64,000 nucleotides of DNA from Allomyces macrogynus ATCC 38327 (Eukaryota > Blastocladiomycota > Blastocladiomycetes > Blastocladiales > Blastocladiaceae), in contig GG745370.1 of assembly GCA_000151295.1 (NCBI GenBank), positions 150,733-214,732 on the forward strand. Reading direction: 5' to 3'. Below, piece by piece: positions 10,903 to 22,680 of this stretch. Positions within the stretch are counted from its first letter, which is position 1. Each line of letters starts with the position of its first letter. A program made the translations under genes and the position numbers. Below the pieces are notes generated by a model. The model made no database searches and was not told the origin of the DNA. It saw nothing but the letters and a program-made list of their open reading frames with translations.

Positions 10903-13900
10903 GCGCACAAGGATTCCCGCAATGGATATCTGCTCGGGATGACTACGGCCGCTAAGGTCGTTCTCTGTTGTTGACTCTTTTCGCACATCCACCACATCCC
11001 CCATCCCCATCCACATGCATTTCGCACCGCATCTCTCTAGCACTTTCTTTGCACGTCATTTGAAATTTGGTCGCGTTGTTTTGGAGTTTGCAGCTGTTTG
11101 TTTGTTCCATCCAGCAAAGACAAGTTTTTTTCCTCTCTCAAATATCTTCACTTTCTCGTTGGTTCTGTTGGCCAACGGTCCGAAGTTGCACATTTCATTT
11201 TTCCTGCTCGTGTGAACGAAGAATCGAAGCTCCTAAAGTAAAATCGCTGCAGTTCTCTCCATCCGCCGAAACACTTTGGCAACCCACTTCTCTCCCATCT
11301 CTCTCTTCTTCTCCATGGTTGGTCGAAACGGTTGTATTGATAAGAAATGAAACGAATGAAGAATCCCTCTCCCTCGCTCCTGGTCTCCGCTTCTCTCGGC
11401 AGTCTTCTTGCGCGTCGCGCGTCTTGACGAGTTTTCAGTCGTCGCAATCGCGCATCAGCCCGTCAGCGAGGAGTGGGTGCGGCGAGTTGGTGAGGATGGC
11501 ACGGCAGTCGGCTGCGCGCACGCCGCGCTTGTGACACGCGCGGCGTGTCGCGTCAGGAAGGGCCGGGCTTGGGGCGCGGCCGGCGACGAGCAGAACAGTT
11601 GGTTGGGTTGTGTGCAACGACGTGGAGGGCGCGCGCGGCGCGACACGGCGACACGTCGGTCAGCGCAGAGCATGGAGCGGTGTCACGTCACTGCCGCAGA
11701 CGTGCTGGGACGTGCCGGTTGCTCGTCGCGCGCGCGCTCTCGGGTGGCCGAGGCGGGCGGGTGGATGTTCATACGCACCGTGCGCGCGCGAGAGAGCGGC
11801 GGTTCAGCGGGAAAGAGCACGGCGAGCGTCGGTTTGGGAGAGAAAGAAGCCGGCGACACGCTCGCGCGACGCCGAGGGGTCGGCTAGCGACCGGCAGGGC
11901 CGTGGGCGACAAGCTTCGTGCCAGGCTATGCCGACTCGTGCGTGAAACACAGACGCGTCGGATTTGGTTTGTGGGCGAAGCAGGGCTGGTTCTCCACCTG
12001 GTTGGTGCTGGCTCGTGCAAAGGGCACACACCTGGGCCGCCGTGCGACGCGAAACGGGTACGTGTTTGGGCACCAATCAACGCGGTCGTTGGTGGTGGTG
12101 GCGATTATGGTGGGAGCGGACTTGCGCGTCGCGGCCTGTTTGCACGCGCGAGCTTTGATTGGAGGCCGGATTCGGTTCTCGGTTGGTGGGACGACGCGTC
12201 TCAGCTCCTGCCTCGGCCAGCTGAAGAGGCGACACACGCATGTTGCGCCGTCCAAGATCAGGTCGCCCGCTGTGTGGTGGGCGGCCAGGGCGCAACTTGT
12301 CCACCGCTGGAAGAGGGTGAAGTCAGCCCTCTGAAAATCAAAACGGAGCAAAGGATGAGCACGACCCAGACTTTCGACGCGTTCGCCAAATATGGACCGG
12401 CCGGCCGTGGGGTGAGCGCTTGCTGTGGAGTCCTCGCTCGTGCTCCGAAACCAGATCACTCTCGGCCTGTAACAGCGACAGTTGGAAAGGTCCGCGCAGG
12501 TCCACGCGCTGGCGCATTTGTACCTGGCATGATGCGGTGTTGAAGCAATGAAATAATCGTTGCCGTCATTACAAAGTCGAGCCGTTCAGGATCCGGCCTG
12601 CCACTGTATCTGGCGGCGACCAAGCAACAACTTGTCCACCGAATGCCAGCCCCTTGCGGGCAATCCAGCAAAGAGCTGAAGAAATTTGCAAACCAAACCG
12701 CGCGCGATGGTTGGTGACATGCTTGCACGTTTGCGCGAGCGGTCATGAACCGGGTGTGAGCGCGCTCGCCCTTGCTCCGGCGCCGCGACGGCGACGACGG
12801 CTAGTGGGCCGCGTTTGTATGGGAGATATCGAGGCCGCACGCGTCGCGCCGTTCAGGATGACTTGATTTGACCTGCCGTCGAACTTCATCGAGGTGGCCC
12901 CTCCACCATCGAATGCCTTCACCACCGTCCACAAAGCGTGGACCGGCCCATCACGCGAGAAAACCGACCTTGAAAGAAAGTCGTCTCTACTCAGGTCAGG
13001 TCGCCAGGCTTATCCAGTTCGGACCGAGAACAAGGCAACGCGTGTCGTGCTCCGCTCCAGCATGGCTCTTGCGTGCAGCTGCATATCTAGACGGCCAAGG
13101 AGCAACTTGTCCACCGTCATGTGTATGCGGATCGGCCCATCGGGTCGAGAAACTGAAGAAGGATGGTCTACTTTCTGCCATACCCATGACTCGGTGACGG
13201 CAAACGAGGCCGGTCATGTACATGATGGAGCGCGTCAGCGCGGCCAAAGATCCGGCCTTGTCTTTGCTCCGAGTTCGGATTGGTCGCGCGCAATCAGATG
13301 TTGGAGGTCCAGCCACGGTGGTGATCACAACCCGCGTTTGTTGCGCCAGCGATCTGGTCCGACTGACGTTGCGGGACGCACGCAAGAGCACAATGCACTG
13401 GCTGTTTGACGATGTGGTTGGGGCTCATGGAAGTGAGAGACTTGGGAATGTCAACGGGATACAGTGCCGATCATCCGGTTCCCATCCGGATCGATATTCA
13501 ACAACACGGGTCCAGCATGGGGGGTCGAGCCAAGCAACGGGGCGCCGTGCCGGCAACTTGTCCACCGTCTGGCGCAGGCATCCGGGTGCCTGTCGAGAAT
13601 TGAAAGGTACTGGCCGCGAAGGCGGGAGTACCGAGGATTGCTTTCGCAAAGCTGTGAAGCCAGAATCATCAACCCAAAACAACGCGTTTACGTGTATTCC
13701 CCGAAGAAAGGCGAGCAAATGAATGGTACAGGGCGGGGGTTAGAAAGAAGCGTGCGCGCGACCAGGCGCGCCCGTCAAACGACGAACGGGTCATCCAAAA
13801 ACGGCAAACGAACAAAGACGACGCAAATGGTACACTCGAGCTTCCGACGCGTCACGATACGGCAATCTACCGCGGGTCTCGCGTGCACAACGCGCCGACG

Positions 13901-13955
13901 GCGCGCGCCTTGGACTGCCAAACAGCGACGCGACAAAACGCCATGGGCGCTTGAC
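10903..13955. other. 3 kb without a gene, containing a degenerate dispersed repeat
   Basis: No recognisable protein. The longest open frame (11545-12543) translates to an Arg/Gly-rich sequence without domain features and I do not call it. The span between about 12.3 and 13.6 kb contains four copies of a 14-bp core (CAACTTGTCCACCG), listed separately. The part just after 10902 is the 3' flank of the GTPase-like gene. Confidence 0.5.
12293..13567 (+). repeat. four-copy degenerate repeat with core CAACTTGTCCACCG
   Basis: The same 14-bp core occurs at about 12293, 12628, 13103 and 13554 (spacings about 335, 475 and 451 bp). Weaker similarity surrounds it: GGCGGCCAGGG- or ACGGCCAAGG-like sequence just before, and a GAGCTGAAGAA/GAAACTGAAGAA stretch 40-50 bp after, in copies 2 and 3. 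Read as protein, the core gives QLVHR in each copy. It could be a decayed coding repeat or a non-coding dispersed element. Confidence 0.55.
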
Positions 13956-14597
13956 TTAGAGCTCGCGAATGTCCATGTTGACGGCGAGCGCGCCCTGCGG
14001 CGACGACGACTGCCACTGCCACGATCCCGTCGAGAGCGACCGTGCGTCCGCGTTGAACGGGCCCGACGGCGGCATCGGCGGCATCGGCGGCATGGGCGGT
14101 TGCGGCGGCATCATCCCAGGCATGAACCCGCGGCTTTGGAACGCGCCTTGCTGGAACCCGCCCTGGCCACCTTGGGACTGGCCCTGGAACTGCTGGTGGC
14201 CGCCGAACCCAGGCATCCCCGGCATTCCCGGCATGCCCGGCATCCCGAACGGCATGTGCATGTGCGGCATTTGCGGCGGTTGCGGCATCGGCGGCGCGCG
14301 CGGCGCTTCGGGCTTGCGCTCGAGCACGGCACGGACGTAGGCGTGCACGTCTGGCGGCATGCCGGCGGGCGCCGAGAACTTGGCCGAGAAGGACGCGGTG
14401 CGTGGTAGGTCGAGCTGCGGCGGCGCGTCCTGGTGGCCGAGCGTGAAGAGGTCGACAAGCGCGCGGTGCTGGTTCTGGTCGAGGTTCGCGACAGGGCCGT
14501 CGTAGATGCGCGTCGTGTCGCCGTTGGACGTGGCGGTCACGACGGCGCGGTCGTGCTTGACCGACACGTCGAGCGCGTAGTCGTCGAACTGGGTCAT
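13956..14597 (-). CDS. small Met/Pro/Gly-rich protein of unknown function
   Basis: One uninterrupted exon of 213 codons from ATG at 14597, in good start context (CCCACCATGAC). The first about 100 residues look like a folded domain, starting MTQFDDYALDVSVKHDRAVV, with mixed charge. I do not recognise it. The rest is low complexity: GMPGMPGMPG repeats, a Gln/Gly-rich stretch and PPMPPMPPMPP, ending in NMDIREL. There is no signal peptide or membrane segment. Such tails are common in RNA-binding or condensate-forming proteins, but that is only an analogy. It is divergent from the CHORD-CS gene, 770 bp away. Confidence 0.65.
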   Translation of the reverse strand: MTQFDDYALDVSVKHDRAVVTATSNGDTTRIYDGPVANLDQNQHRALVDLFTLGHQDAPPQLDLPRTASFSAKFSAPAGMPPDVHAYVRAVLERKPEAPRAPPMPQPPQMPHMHMPFGMPGMPGMPGMPGFGGHQQFQGQSQGGQGGFQQGAFQSRGFMPGMMPPQPPMPPMPPMPPSGPFNADARSLSTGSWQWQSSSPQGALAVNMDIREL

Positions 14598-15369
14598 GGT
14601 GGGTTGCTTGGTGGGGTGGGGGTGGTTGAGGTGTGTGTTGAAGCCGCGGTGTGGAAGGGGGCGTCGCTGCCTTTTGTACCCGCGGCGCCGGTCCACCGCA
14701 GCCAGTCAGGCCGACCCGCCGCGTCGCGCGTTCCGGCGCGTAGTCCCCACGTTGCACCGGCACTTGTTGTTGCGGGGGGAGGCTCTCGTTGTGCTGTGAC
14801 CTGGCGCAGTCTGGCGCAGGCCGTCGCGGGCCCGCAAGGTTCGGCGATTGCCCAAGCAGCTCCCGACCCGAACCAGCGTCGGCCGGGTTCGATGGGCTTC
14901 GGCGAGCTTCGATCAAGTTCGACGACGTTCCCGCGCGCGTGCCGGCGTGCGCGGTCGTGGATGGGTTGGACGTGGGTGCGGAGCGTTGCGGGTGCCGCGA
15001 CGCGTCACACGCGGGCAAGCTGGTGCGAGCCGGATGGGTCGAAGCGTCTCCCGCCTGCTGCTGCGCCGAGCATCCTGCCTCGCACCGGCTTCCGCGTTCC
15101 GACGGCAGCACGGGGACGACGTGACTTGCACGCGGCTGCGCCACGCCTGCCGAACACGGCCGAAACCTCGACCACATCACACCGCCGCCAACGACGATTT
15201 CGCGGCTGGCGCCTCACCGACGACGACGGCAAGACGACGGGGGCAAGACGACGACGGCGACGCTCTCGACATCTGGCTTGGCAATCTGCGACCGCTTGCA
15301 GGTGCACAAGCGACCGGCCCCTGCGAGGACTTGACCCCGCCAGCAACCACCCATCCACGACCACCAACC
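14598..15369. other. divergent promoter region
   Basis: 772 bp between the ATGs of the Met/Pro/Gly-rich protein gene and the CHORD-CS gene. No open frame here shows a recognisable protein, so it presumably holds both promoters. Confidence 0.5.
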
Positions 15370-16699
15370 ATGCCGCGCTGCGTCCGCAAAGGTGCTTACC
15401 GCCCGCACCGCCGGCACTGGACCCGCCCCGACCATGCGCTGACCATGATGCGCTGGCCGCGACTATCCAGGCTGCGGCAAGGAGTTTGATGCCGCCAACA
15501 ACACCAACGACGCCTGCCGCTTCCACCCGGCCGGGCCCATTTTCCACGAGGGCGTACGTTTTACTGTTTGCTGCTCCAAGTCGTTCTCGATACGCGATGA
15601 ACGATTTCTGACCTCGCGCTCGCCTAATGTCGAGCAGCTAAAGGGCTGGTCGTGCTGCTCCAAGCGCGTCACCGATTTCACGGACTTCCTCAACATCCCG
15701 GGCTGTGCGACCGGCGCGCATTCGGAGGTCGACGTCCAGCCCGAGCCGGCGCCTGCTGCCAAGCCCGCAGCTGCCAAGCCCGTCGCCGACAAGGCCGCTC
15801 CGACACTGGCTCCTGCCGCCGCCACTGCAGCTCCCGCACCTGCCAAGCCTGCACCGACTCTGGCCCCTGCTGCGGCATCCGCCGTCGCCGAATCCTTCTC
15901 GTCGCTGTCCGTGACCCCGCCCGCAGCACCTGCCACCGCCAAGGGCGCCCCCGCGCCCGCGCGCGGCCAAGTCGCCGTCGCGGCCGTCGCGCACACCGAC
16001 GCGCCGGACGCCGTCATCACCCCCGGCACCGTCTGCCAGCGCCGCGGGTGCGGCCACCGGTTCGTCGACCTCGCGACCTCGCGCGAGAACGCGCGGTGCG
16101 TGCACCACCCGGGTGCGCCCATCTTTCACGAAGGGTCCAAGGGCTGGTCGTGCTGCTCGCGGCGCGTGCTTGAGTTTGACGAGTTCTTGAAAATCAAGGG
16201 GTGTACGACCAACAACGCGCACGTGTTTACCAAGCCGGCGGTCGAGGTGAAGACAGAAGTGCAGGAATCGGCACTGCGGCGCGACTGGTACCAGACGCGC
16301 GACACGGTCGTCGTCTCGGTGTACGCCAAGGGCGCAGATAAGACGAAGTCGAGCACGCAGTTTGCCGACCAAAGGTTCCGTGTTGAGGCGGTCGGGAAAG
16401 ACGGGAACCGACTCGGCGCGGTCGTGCAAATCGCGACGTATTTGCCGATTGATCCCGAAAAGTCGACGTGCGAGGTGCTCTCGACCAAGATCGAGCTCGT
16501 GTTGAAGAAGAAGCAAGGGATCAGTTGGCCCGCGCTCGAGGCGACGGATGCGGTCCCGGACGTCGCGACCTGGACGACGTTTGGCGCCACGGGTGGACGG
16601 ACGGGCACGGTCGGCGGGAAGGTTATGGATGTTGCGGGCGACGCGCCGATTTATGCAGTGGCGAACGGTGCAGTGGCGGCAGCGGTCGCGGGGAAGTGA
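15370..16699 (+). CDS. CHORD-CS domain protein (CHORDC1/RAR1-like co-chaperone)
   Basis: Zinc-binding Hsp90 co-chaperone of the CHORDC1/melusin/RAR1 family. Exons 15370-15391, 15471-15553 and 15638-16699 join to 388 codons in frame. CHORD-I starts CVRKGCGKEF (residue 4) and includes CRFHPAGPIFHEG and KGWSCCSKRV. A Pro/Ala-rich linker follows. CHORD-II is CQRRGCGHRF (about 168) to KGWSCCSRRVLEFDEFL. The CS (p23-like) domain begins about residue 250 with DWYQTRDTVVVSVYAKG. The two CHORDs followed by CS match animal CHORDC1, not plant RAR1, which has the two CHORDs without CS. The first exon is only 22 nt and was missed by simple ORF reading; it supplies the first cysteine. Confidence 0.93.
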
Positions 16700-16889
16700 C
16701 CGGAGAGTGCGCGTGTTGGTATTGTGCTCGTTTAATGGATTTTTTTTCCGTCAGCGCAAGGACCAAACCAGAGTATGCCGCCACCTGGTGCGCTGATCCC
16801 ACCTCGTTGGATCCAAGACCAGGCCCACAGTACTTGCGCCGAGAATCCAAAACCACAGCCAGTGACACGAGATGCACCAGTTGTGCAAA

Positions 16890-17717
16890 GTCGATTTAGA
16901 GCGACGGGACGGGATCCAATGGGCTACCAGCCAGAATCAAGTGCTCCACAAAGAATTCTGGAGTGTCAGAGCTATTCGTGGTGGACTTGTTGGTTGGAAA
17001 AATCCATGCTGTCGCCGAGGGTGTCGCTTCCACAGAGTGGGCTCTGCGGCCAACGCTAGGCACTGGGTCGGCGGCCGAAGTGCGCGCGTTGATGGGCATC
17101 ATAAATTTCAACTTGCGCGCAGTGCCAAGACACGCCAGGAAGCGCGGCAACGCATCGTCGCCAACCTTCAGGTCCCTTCAGCCTCCACTGACTTGAAGTG
17201 ACGCGCAACGCGGCAGATCTGGGAATCCGTCAAGGTCCACGTACTCCTTCGTGCGGTATATGAGACTCGGAACATGAGTCAAGTCGGCGAACAGAGTCGT
17301 GAGCTGGACAGGCGAGCCCTGCAGGGCATTTTGAATGATAATATATAAGTCGGCAGATCCATGGCGCAGGCACGATCTTTGAATTGGACAGTTTTGATGC
17401 CATGCCATCTTGACAATCATGCGCTCTTACAAGTTCGAGTTGGGCCAATGTAATCGGCCCTTCGTCGCAACGGGGGAGTTTCAAGCAGAGGATACTCGCT
17501 CCGTCAGACTCAATACGGACTGCCGCGACCAATTCGACAAGTGCTCGTGCAGCTGGCTCACAGTGTACGACAAGTCTTGGCAAGGCGCGCGAGGGTGCGC
17601 GCAGTCAGGAGCTGGTCCTTGCTGAATTGATTGGCCAAGATCGAACTGAATAACCCTGCCGATGACGAGGTCTGTCAGCTCTACAAGGCGCCGGTTTCTG
17701 CCTGGAGGACGCGTCAT
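16890..17717 (-). pseudogene. broken copy of the window's F-box-like family
   Basis: Reading several minus-strand frames gives pieces in the same order as the better-preserved copy at 56.7-58.4 kb. LTDLVIGRVIQF matches LPDLVIAEIIQF. PAARALVELVAAVRIES matches QAARALLDLLAVLRAEP. DLDGFPDLPRCASL matches ELGGFPNASRCETL. VEATPSATAWIF with VEHLIL matches VVTPSATALLV with LEHLQL. At least three frame changes are needed, so it cannot make the full protein. Its ATG at 17717 overlaps the stop of the short hydrophobic frame upstream. Confidence 0.6.
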
Positions 17718-17990
17718 GTCTTGGTGGAAGAAGAGACCGTGTTAGGAGCCGAGTAGAATTGCACTATGTCAAGGACAACAACGATCGCGACGACGTCGAT
17801 GTATGCGAGCATCGAGAATATCGTGTTGGGTGGTTGGATCACGTGGAAAGCCTTGCAAGAAAGAGCGAATAGGCCCAGAGGTACGACGTGGAGGATGGGA
17901 AGAACACCAACGATAGCCGCATGTTGATGCTTTGGTGGGAGGGCGGCAGATAGGGAGAGAACAATGGTCGCAACACAAATTTATGATTAT
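17714..17990 (-). pseudogene. orphan hydrophobic open frame, probable membrane-protein remnant
   Basis: The frame that ends with TGA at 17716 has about 87 codons and no start Met before its hydrophobic part. It includes two membrane-like segments, AAIVGVLPILHVVPLGLF and AYIDVVAIVVVLDIVQF, and ends in a polar Ser/Thr tail. It may be the last exon of a lost or unrecognised gene. No homologue recognised. Confidence 0.3.
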
Positions 17991-19016
17991 CTGCGGGTTC
18001 ATCGAAGTGACGTGGTTCGGCATTCATGTCACCCACTGTTGCTGTTCACCCGTTGTTGTTGTTCGCATGTTCGATGCGCAGAGGCGGTACGAGCGACAGG
18101 AACGTGGTCTGGGCGTCAAGCGGGGCAACAATAGCGTCTTTGCATGCAGGAAGGACACCGGCATGGGCGTGGGAGTGTGGCCAGGCGCCGAATATGTATG
18201 GTTGTGCGACAGCAACTTGGCCTGGGTCAAGATCTGTATGTTGGCATGGCAGTCCTCACCAAAATGAGCAATCCACGTCACGTTCAGCGAAACGAGATGC
18301 AACATGACCGATTTGAAGTGACGTGCAGAATGAATAGGAAAAAAACATCGTGGCCTGACAGGGCAGCACCAAATCGTGCAGCATTGGGGTCTTGGTCATC
18401 CTGCCAATGCACTGGGGCGTTGACATGTGGATTTGGAATGTATACCTAAGAGCTGAGAGTAGTTTGGTTTGGCGCTATTGAAGCCCCGCTGCGGGATTGT
18501 TGAGAGGCCTTGAAACTAAGAACTCTCGCACGAAAGCATTAATTCAATTGTGAATAACATTGATTTTAACGGTCAGTATCGCGGGGTCGCGTTGAAGCCC
18601 GCGTCAGAGTTGAGCGTCAATGCCCCAGTCGAGCGTCAGATCTTTGGGCGTCATGGAGGTCATTGCGAGAGGTAGTCGTTGTCGTGAATCCAATGTTTTC
18701 AGTGATCAGCTCGACGAAGTTGGTGCGACGACGTGCGTTGGATCGCTGACTTGACCGACATCAGGCTGGCGGCAGGAGTTCTCGTGCATTGAGTGTTGCG
18801 TGAGAACGTGACTGCGACCAGCGTTTTGAAGGTCCAGCAAGGCACAACACATCCCCGGCCAAAAATCACCGCACGTAGCTTTGTCGTCAGCGTCACTCCA
18901 CAGCTCGTGCTGTTCATGACCCAAAGTAAGCGCATTCAATACAGTGCTTTTGTCGAGACTCGCCGAGCCTGTCGCGACTTGGCGCCGACGTCACGACCAC
19001 AACCAAATCGAAACGA
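17991..19016. other. gap with one more family fragment
   Basis: On the minus strand near 18200-18305 the frame reads LHLVSLNVTWIAHFG, like LHLVSLTVRVPKG in the 57-kb family copy, so part of another decayed copy may lie here. Nothing else is recognised. The last about 70 bp are the promoter-proximal flank of the next gene. Confidence 0.35.
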
Positions 19017-22000
19017 CCAGCTGGACAGCCATGATCTCGGCCCGTGCGCCCACCGAGCTCTCGCGCGTCGATGCGGGTATTGCGCACTTGTCCCAGATTG
19101 CGCACCTGTTGGCTCCCAGCAACAGCAACGACGCAGCACCGTCACTGCTCCGCTCGCTCAATCTGCACGGCAATCGCCTTGTTCGACTCGAACCTGCTCC
19201 TCTTCTCGCACGATTGGCCTGCCTGACGGCGCTCGACGTGTCGAGCAATGACCTCGTTGACATGGCCGCTGTCGCGGCGCTGCCCATGCTGCGTGTGCTC
19301 AACCTCGCCAACAACCGGCTGACGACGATCCAGGGGCTCGATGCGCTCGTGCACCTCGAAAAACTCGTGCTCGCGCACAATGCCATTTTGTCGCTCGTCG
19401 GACTCGTGCACGTGCACGGTGCTGGGTATGCGCTCAAGTCGCTCGACGTGCGCGGGAACCGGATTGCCGACGTGCCTGAGCTCTACTACCTGTCGGGCCT
19501 CGTGGTATGCTTGTCTGCGTTTGCTCGAGCTGCTGTTGTACTTGTCCGCCGGCTCACGAGTGGTAGAGAACCTGCAATCGCTCGCTATTGCCGACAATCC
19601 CGTCACGGCCACCCCAAACGCTCGCTCGGCGCTGTGGTCGCTCTCGCGTTCTCTGGCTGCTCTCGACGGCGTCGATCGCCACGGCCAGCCCGTGAGGGCC
19701 GCGCACACCGACTGGTCGTTTATCGTTGCGCCGCCGCCTGCCGCATTGCCTTTGCTTCCGGCTCCTGCCGCTTCTGTGCCTCCTCCCGGGCCGTGGTTCG
19801 CGCCAGCGCATCAACCGCGCCAATCTGGTGGTCTACGGGGGCCGCCTGCATCGACCCAACCGCCCGTTCCGCCATCCCAGCCGCCCGCTCTGCCCGCTCT
19901 GCCCGCTCTGCCCCCGCCCCCGCCCCCGCCACCACCTGTGCCCATGCTGCACGCGCCGTTGTCCGACCCGGCCATCGAAAAGCTGCAGGCAACCGTCGCG
20001 CACCTGGTCCAGACCGTCGAGCACCGCGCCGACAATTCAGCCGTGCACGACGAGTTGCGCGCGCTCAAGCTGCACGTGGCCAAGATGGAGCACAAGCACG
20101 CCAGGCTCGCGAAGAAGCAGCAACAGCGGCAGCAACAGTCGCAGCAGGACCCACCTTTCGAACCGTCGTCGCGCCCGAATTCGGCGGCCACGCCCGCGCT
20201 CCAGGACTTGGTGCAGTTTGAGCTCGAGGTGCGGCGATTGCAGACGGCCGAGGCCGAGCACGCGCGGCAGATTCGGGCGCTCATGGCCGAGCTGGACGCG
20301 GAGCGCGCACGGAATGTGACGTTGAGCAAGGTCAAGGTGGCGCTCGAGGAGCAGGTGCGCGTGGCTCGTGCGACGGGCGAAGCGCTCGAGGTTCGCGCCA
20401 AGGAGGCCGAGGGGCGGGCCGAGGCGGCGCAGCGGCAGGTGAACGCGTGGCAACGCCGTGTGGCCGCGCTCGAGGCCAAGAGCGTCAAGGGCGCGAAGAA
20501 GTGGGGCAAGGAGCGCGACTTGTACCGGACCAAGCTGATTGAGGTGCGTGCGCTTGGGTGGGGCGAGTGGATTATTGCGAGCAGAGCTGACCGCTCGCGG
20601 CTAGGCCAAGGACCAGATCATGGAGCTACGCGGCGCCGTCCAGGACTTGGCGCGCGACTTGACGGGGATGCGCGACCAAGTGCACGCGCAAGAGGCCGTT
20701 TTCCAGAGCAAGATCGCCGACGCGATCCAGTACGTCGTGTGATCCTGTCCAAAACGTCGCCGACCTCCGGGTGCTGCTGACAGTTCCGTTGTTGATTCAG
20801 AAAGCGAACCGAGCAAGCGCACCAGACCGAGACGCATCTCGCCCAGTCGCACGCTGCGGCTCTGCACGACCTCCAGAACCAACTCGCGGCAGCGCGGCAA
20901 GCACAGGCTGCAGCAGAGTCTCAAGCCGCGCAAGCACTCGCTCACGCTGCGGCTCGCACGCAGACGCTCGAGGCTGACGCTGCTCGTTCTGCGGCCCGCG
21001 CCGAGGCCGCTGATTCGGTGACGCGCACCGTCGAGTCGCACCTTCAGCAGGCGCGCGCCGAGTTGGACAGTCGGACGCACGAACGCGACGAGGCATTGCG
21101 GGTCGTCGCGGCGCAGCGCAACCAGCTGCGCGCGCTCGCCGTGCAGGTGCGCGACCTCGAGCACCTCTACGAGGCCAAGGTGACCAAGTACCGCGCCAAG
21201 GTCGCGAGCGTCGTGCCGGGGCTCAAGGGCGAGGTGGAGCGGCTCACCAAAGAGGCCGAACTCAAGAGCGCCGAGCTGGCCGCGGCGCACGACAAGGTGC
21301 TCGAGCTGCGAGCGGCGGTCAAGGCGGCCGAGGAGCGCGCGAGCAAGGCTGAGACGCAGCTCGAGCGCGTGCGAAAGGATGTAGATGCGCTCAAGCCAGC
21401 GATTGCCGTCAAGGACAAGATGCTGGCCGACCAGGCCGAGTCGATGAAGCAGGTCAAGACGCACTTGGCCGCCAAAGTGGCCGAGTTTCAGGACGTGCAG
21501 CGCAAACTCGACGGGCTAAAGGAGCTCGAGTACGAGGTACGCTCGTGTGGCCAGACACATTGGTTTCTTGGCCGTGCGTGGCGATGCGACTCACCCACTG
21601 CCTCATTTGTAGCTGCAGCGCCGCGACGCCGATATCGACAGGCTCGAGGACCTCGCTGACGCGTACCGCGCCGAGCGCAACGATGCTCGCGATCTCGCCG
21701 CCGACCTGCAGCAGCGGCTCGACGACCGCAACTCGGCGATCCAGCACATTGAGGCCGAGGCGGCCAAGATCCAGGCGCAGATTGCCAAGGCCGAGGCCGA
21801 TGCGCGGTCGGCCGTGGCCGCGCGCGATTTGGTCGTCGACGAGCTCAAGCGCGTCGTCGAGGCCTCGCGCCATGCCCAAACGGAGGCCGAACACGCGCGC
21901 GATGCTGCTCTCGCCGAGGCCGCCGAGTTGCGTGCCGCAATCCACGACGTGCAGGCGCAGTGCGAGGCCCTGGTCCGTGACCGCGACGTGGCTGTGCGCA

Positions 22001-22360
22001 AAGTGCGCGCGCAGTACGCCGAGGTGGAACGCAGGTGGCAGCAAGTCTCGGCCGCGTTTGGGTCGGCGCTCGGGGTTCTTCCCGGTTCCGTTGCGGCAGC
22101 CGCGGCGGTCGACAATGGCCCCGAGGACCAAGAAGATGAAGACGTGCACGAATCTCGACATGCCCGGATCGTGCGGCAAGACCGATTCGCAGGTCGTGCA
22201 GCCATCGACGTCAAGCCGGCGCTTCCTCTGGCCAAGTCGCGCACTGCGATAGTCTCGACTCCAAAGCCGATCAGTGCGTCGCGTTTGCCTATCCCTCAAT
22301 TGCGATTCTACGCTAATCCTCGCGCGCACGCGGGGCCGGCTGCTGCTGATGCCGAGCATG
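19017..22360 (+). repeat. left arm of a 3,344-bp inverted repeat
   Basis: Matches 33601-36944 in reverse orientation over 3,344 bp with no length difference. I noticed three substitutions: a Ser/Leu codon near 19857; GTACGT versus GTGCGT at the intron start at 20730; and a Gln/Arg codon near 20815. The tract begins 14 bp before the ATG and ends 29 bp before the stop of copy 1, so it covers almost exactly the coding region including introns. Confidence 0.95.
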
Positions 22361-22389
22361 ACACGGTCGAGGATGAGGATGGGGGTTGA
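19031..22389 (+). CDS. LRR plus long coiled-coil protein, LRRCC1-like (copy 1)
   Basis: Probable centrosome/basal-body protein. Exons are 19031-19504, then from about 19561 to 20543, 20605-20729, 20801-21536 and 21613-22389: about 1,030 codons. The N-terminal about 200 residues are SDS22-type leucine-rich repeats (LRSLNLHGNRL, LTALDVSSNDL, LRVLNLANNRLTTIQGL, LKSLDVRGNRI) capped by IADNPV and GQPV, in the order seen in LRRCC1. A Pro-rich linker and about 700 residues of heptad coiled coil follow. I could not settle the first intron: exon 1 ends in phase 0 at 19504, but the next frame needs one more base. The last codons AEHDTVEDEDGG lie partly outside the duplicated tract and differ from copy 2. 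Confidence 0.75.
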
Positions 22390-22680
22390 ACGGAAGGTGG
22401 TTTGACAGATGTTGACTGAAGGAGTGCAATTCATGGACTGCAACCATAAACGCCGAGTGTCGAGATGGAAACGTTCTGATAGCTGCCAAAATGTCGCGTT
22501 GGGCAACGTTCATAGTGAGGAGCGATCTGGATTGTGGTTTGCGCGATCACTCCTTGCCCGCTTCCACATTCGGTACAGCCTTGGAGAACTGGCATGGTCT
22601 GCGCAGTTTGCATTTCAGATTCGACACAGATGGTTTCTTGAAGTCATGAGAACAGAAAGAATATCAACCAAAATGCCTTG

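Noticed and set aside
8209..11043. Long minus-strand open frames opposite the GTPase-like gene (441 and 435 codons)
   Set aside because: They are antisense shadows created by the GC-rich codon bias and the repeats; their translations are Arg/Asp/Val-rich without domains.
11545..12543. 332-codon plus-strand open frame in the gene desert
   Set aside because: Arg/Gly-rich translation with no motif, and it runs through the degenerate repeat; likely chance.
12293..13567. CRISPR-like array from regularly spaced repeats
   Set aside because: Only four 14-bp cores at uneven 335-475-bp spacing in a eukaryotic genome.
19031..22389. Myosin or SMC protein as the identity of the coiled-coil genes
   Set aside because: No ATPase motifs; the N-terminal LRR block with its cap fits an LRRCC1-like protein.
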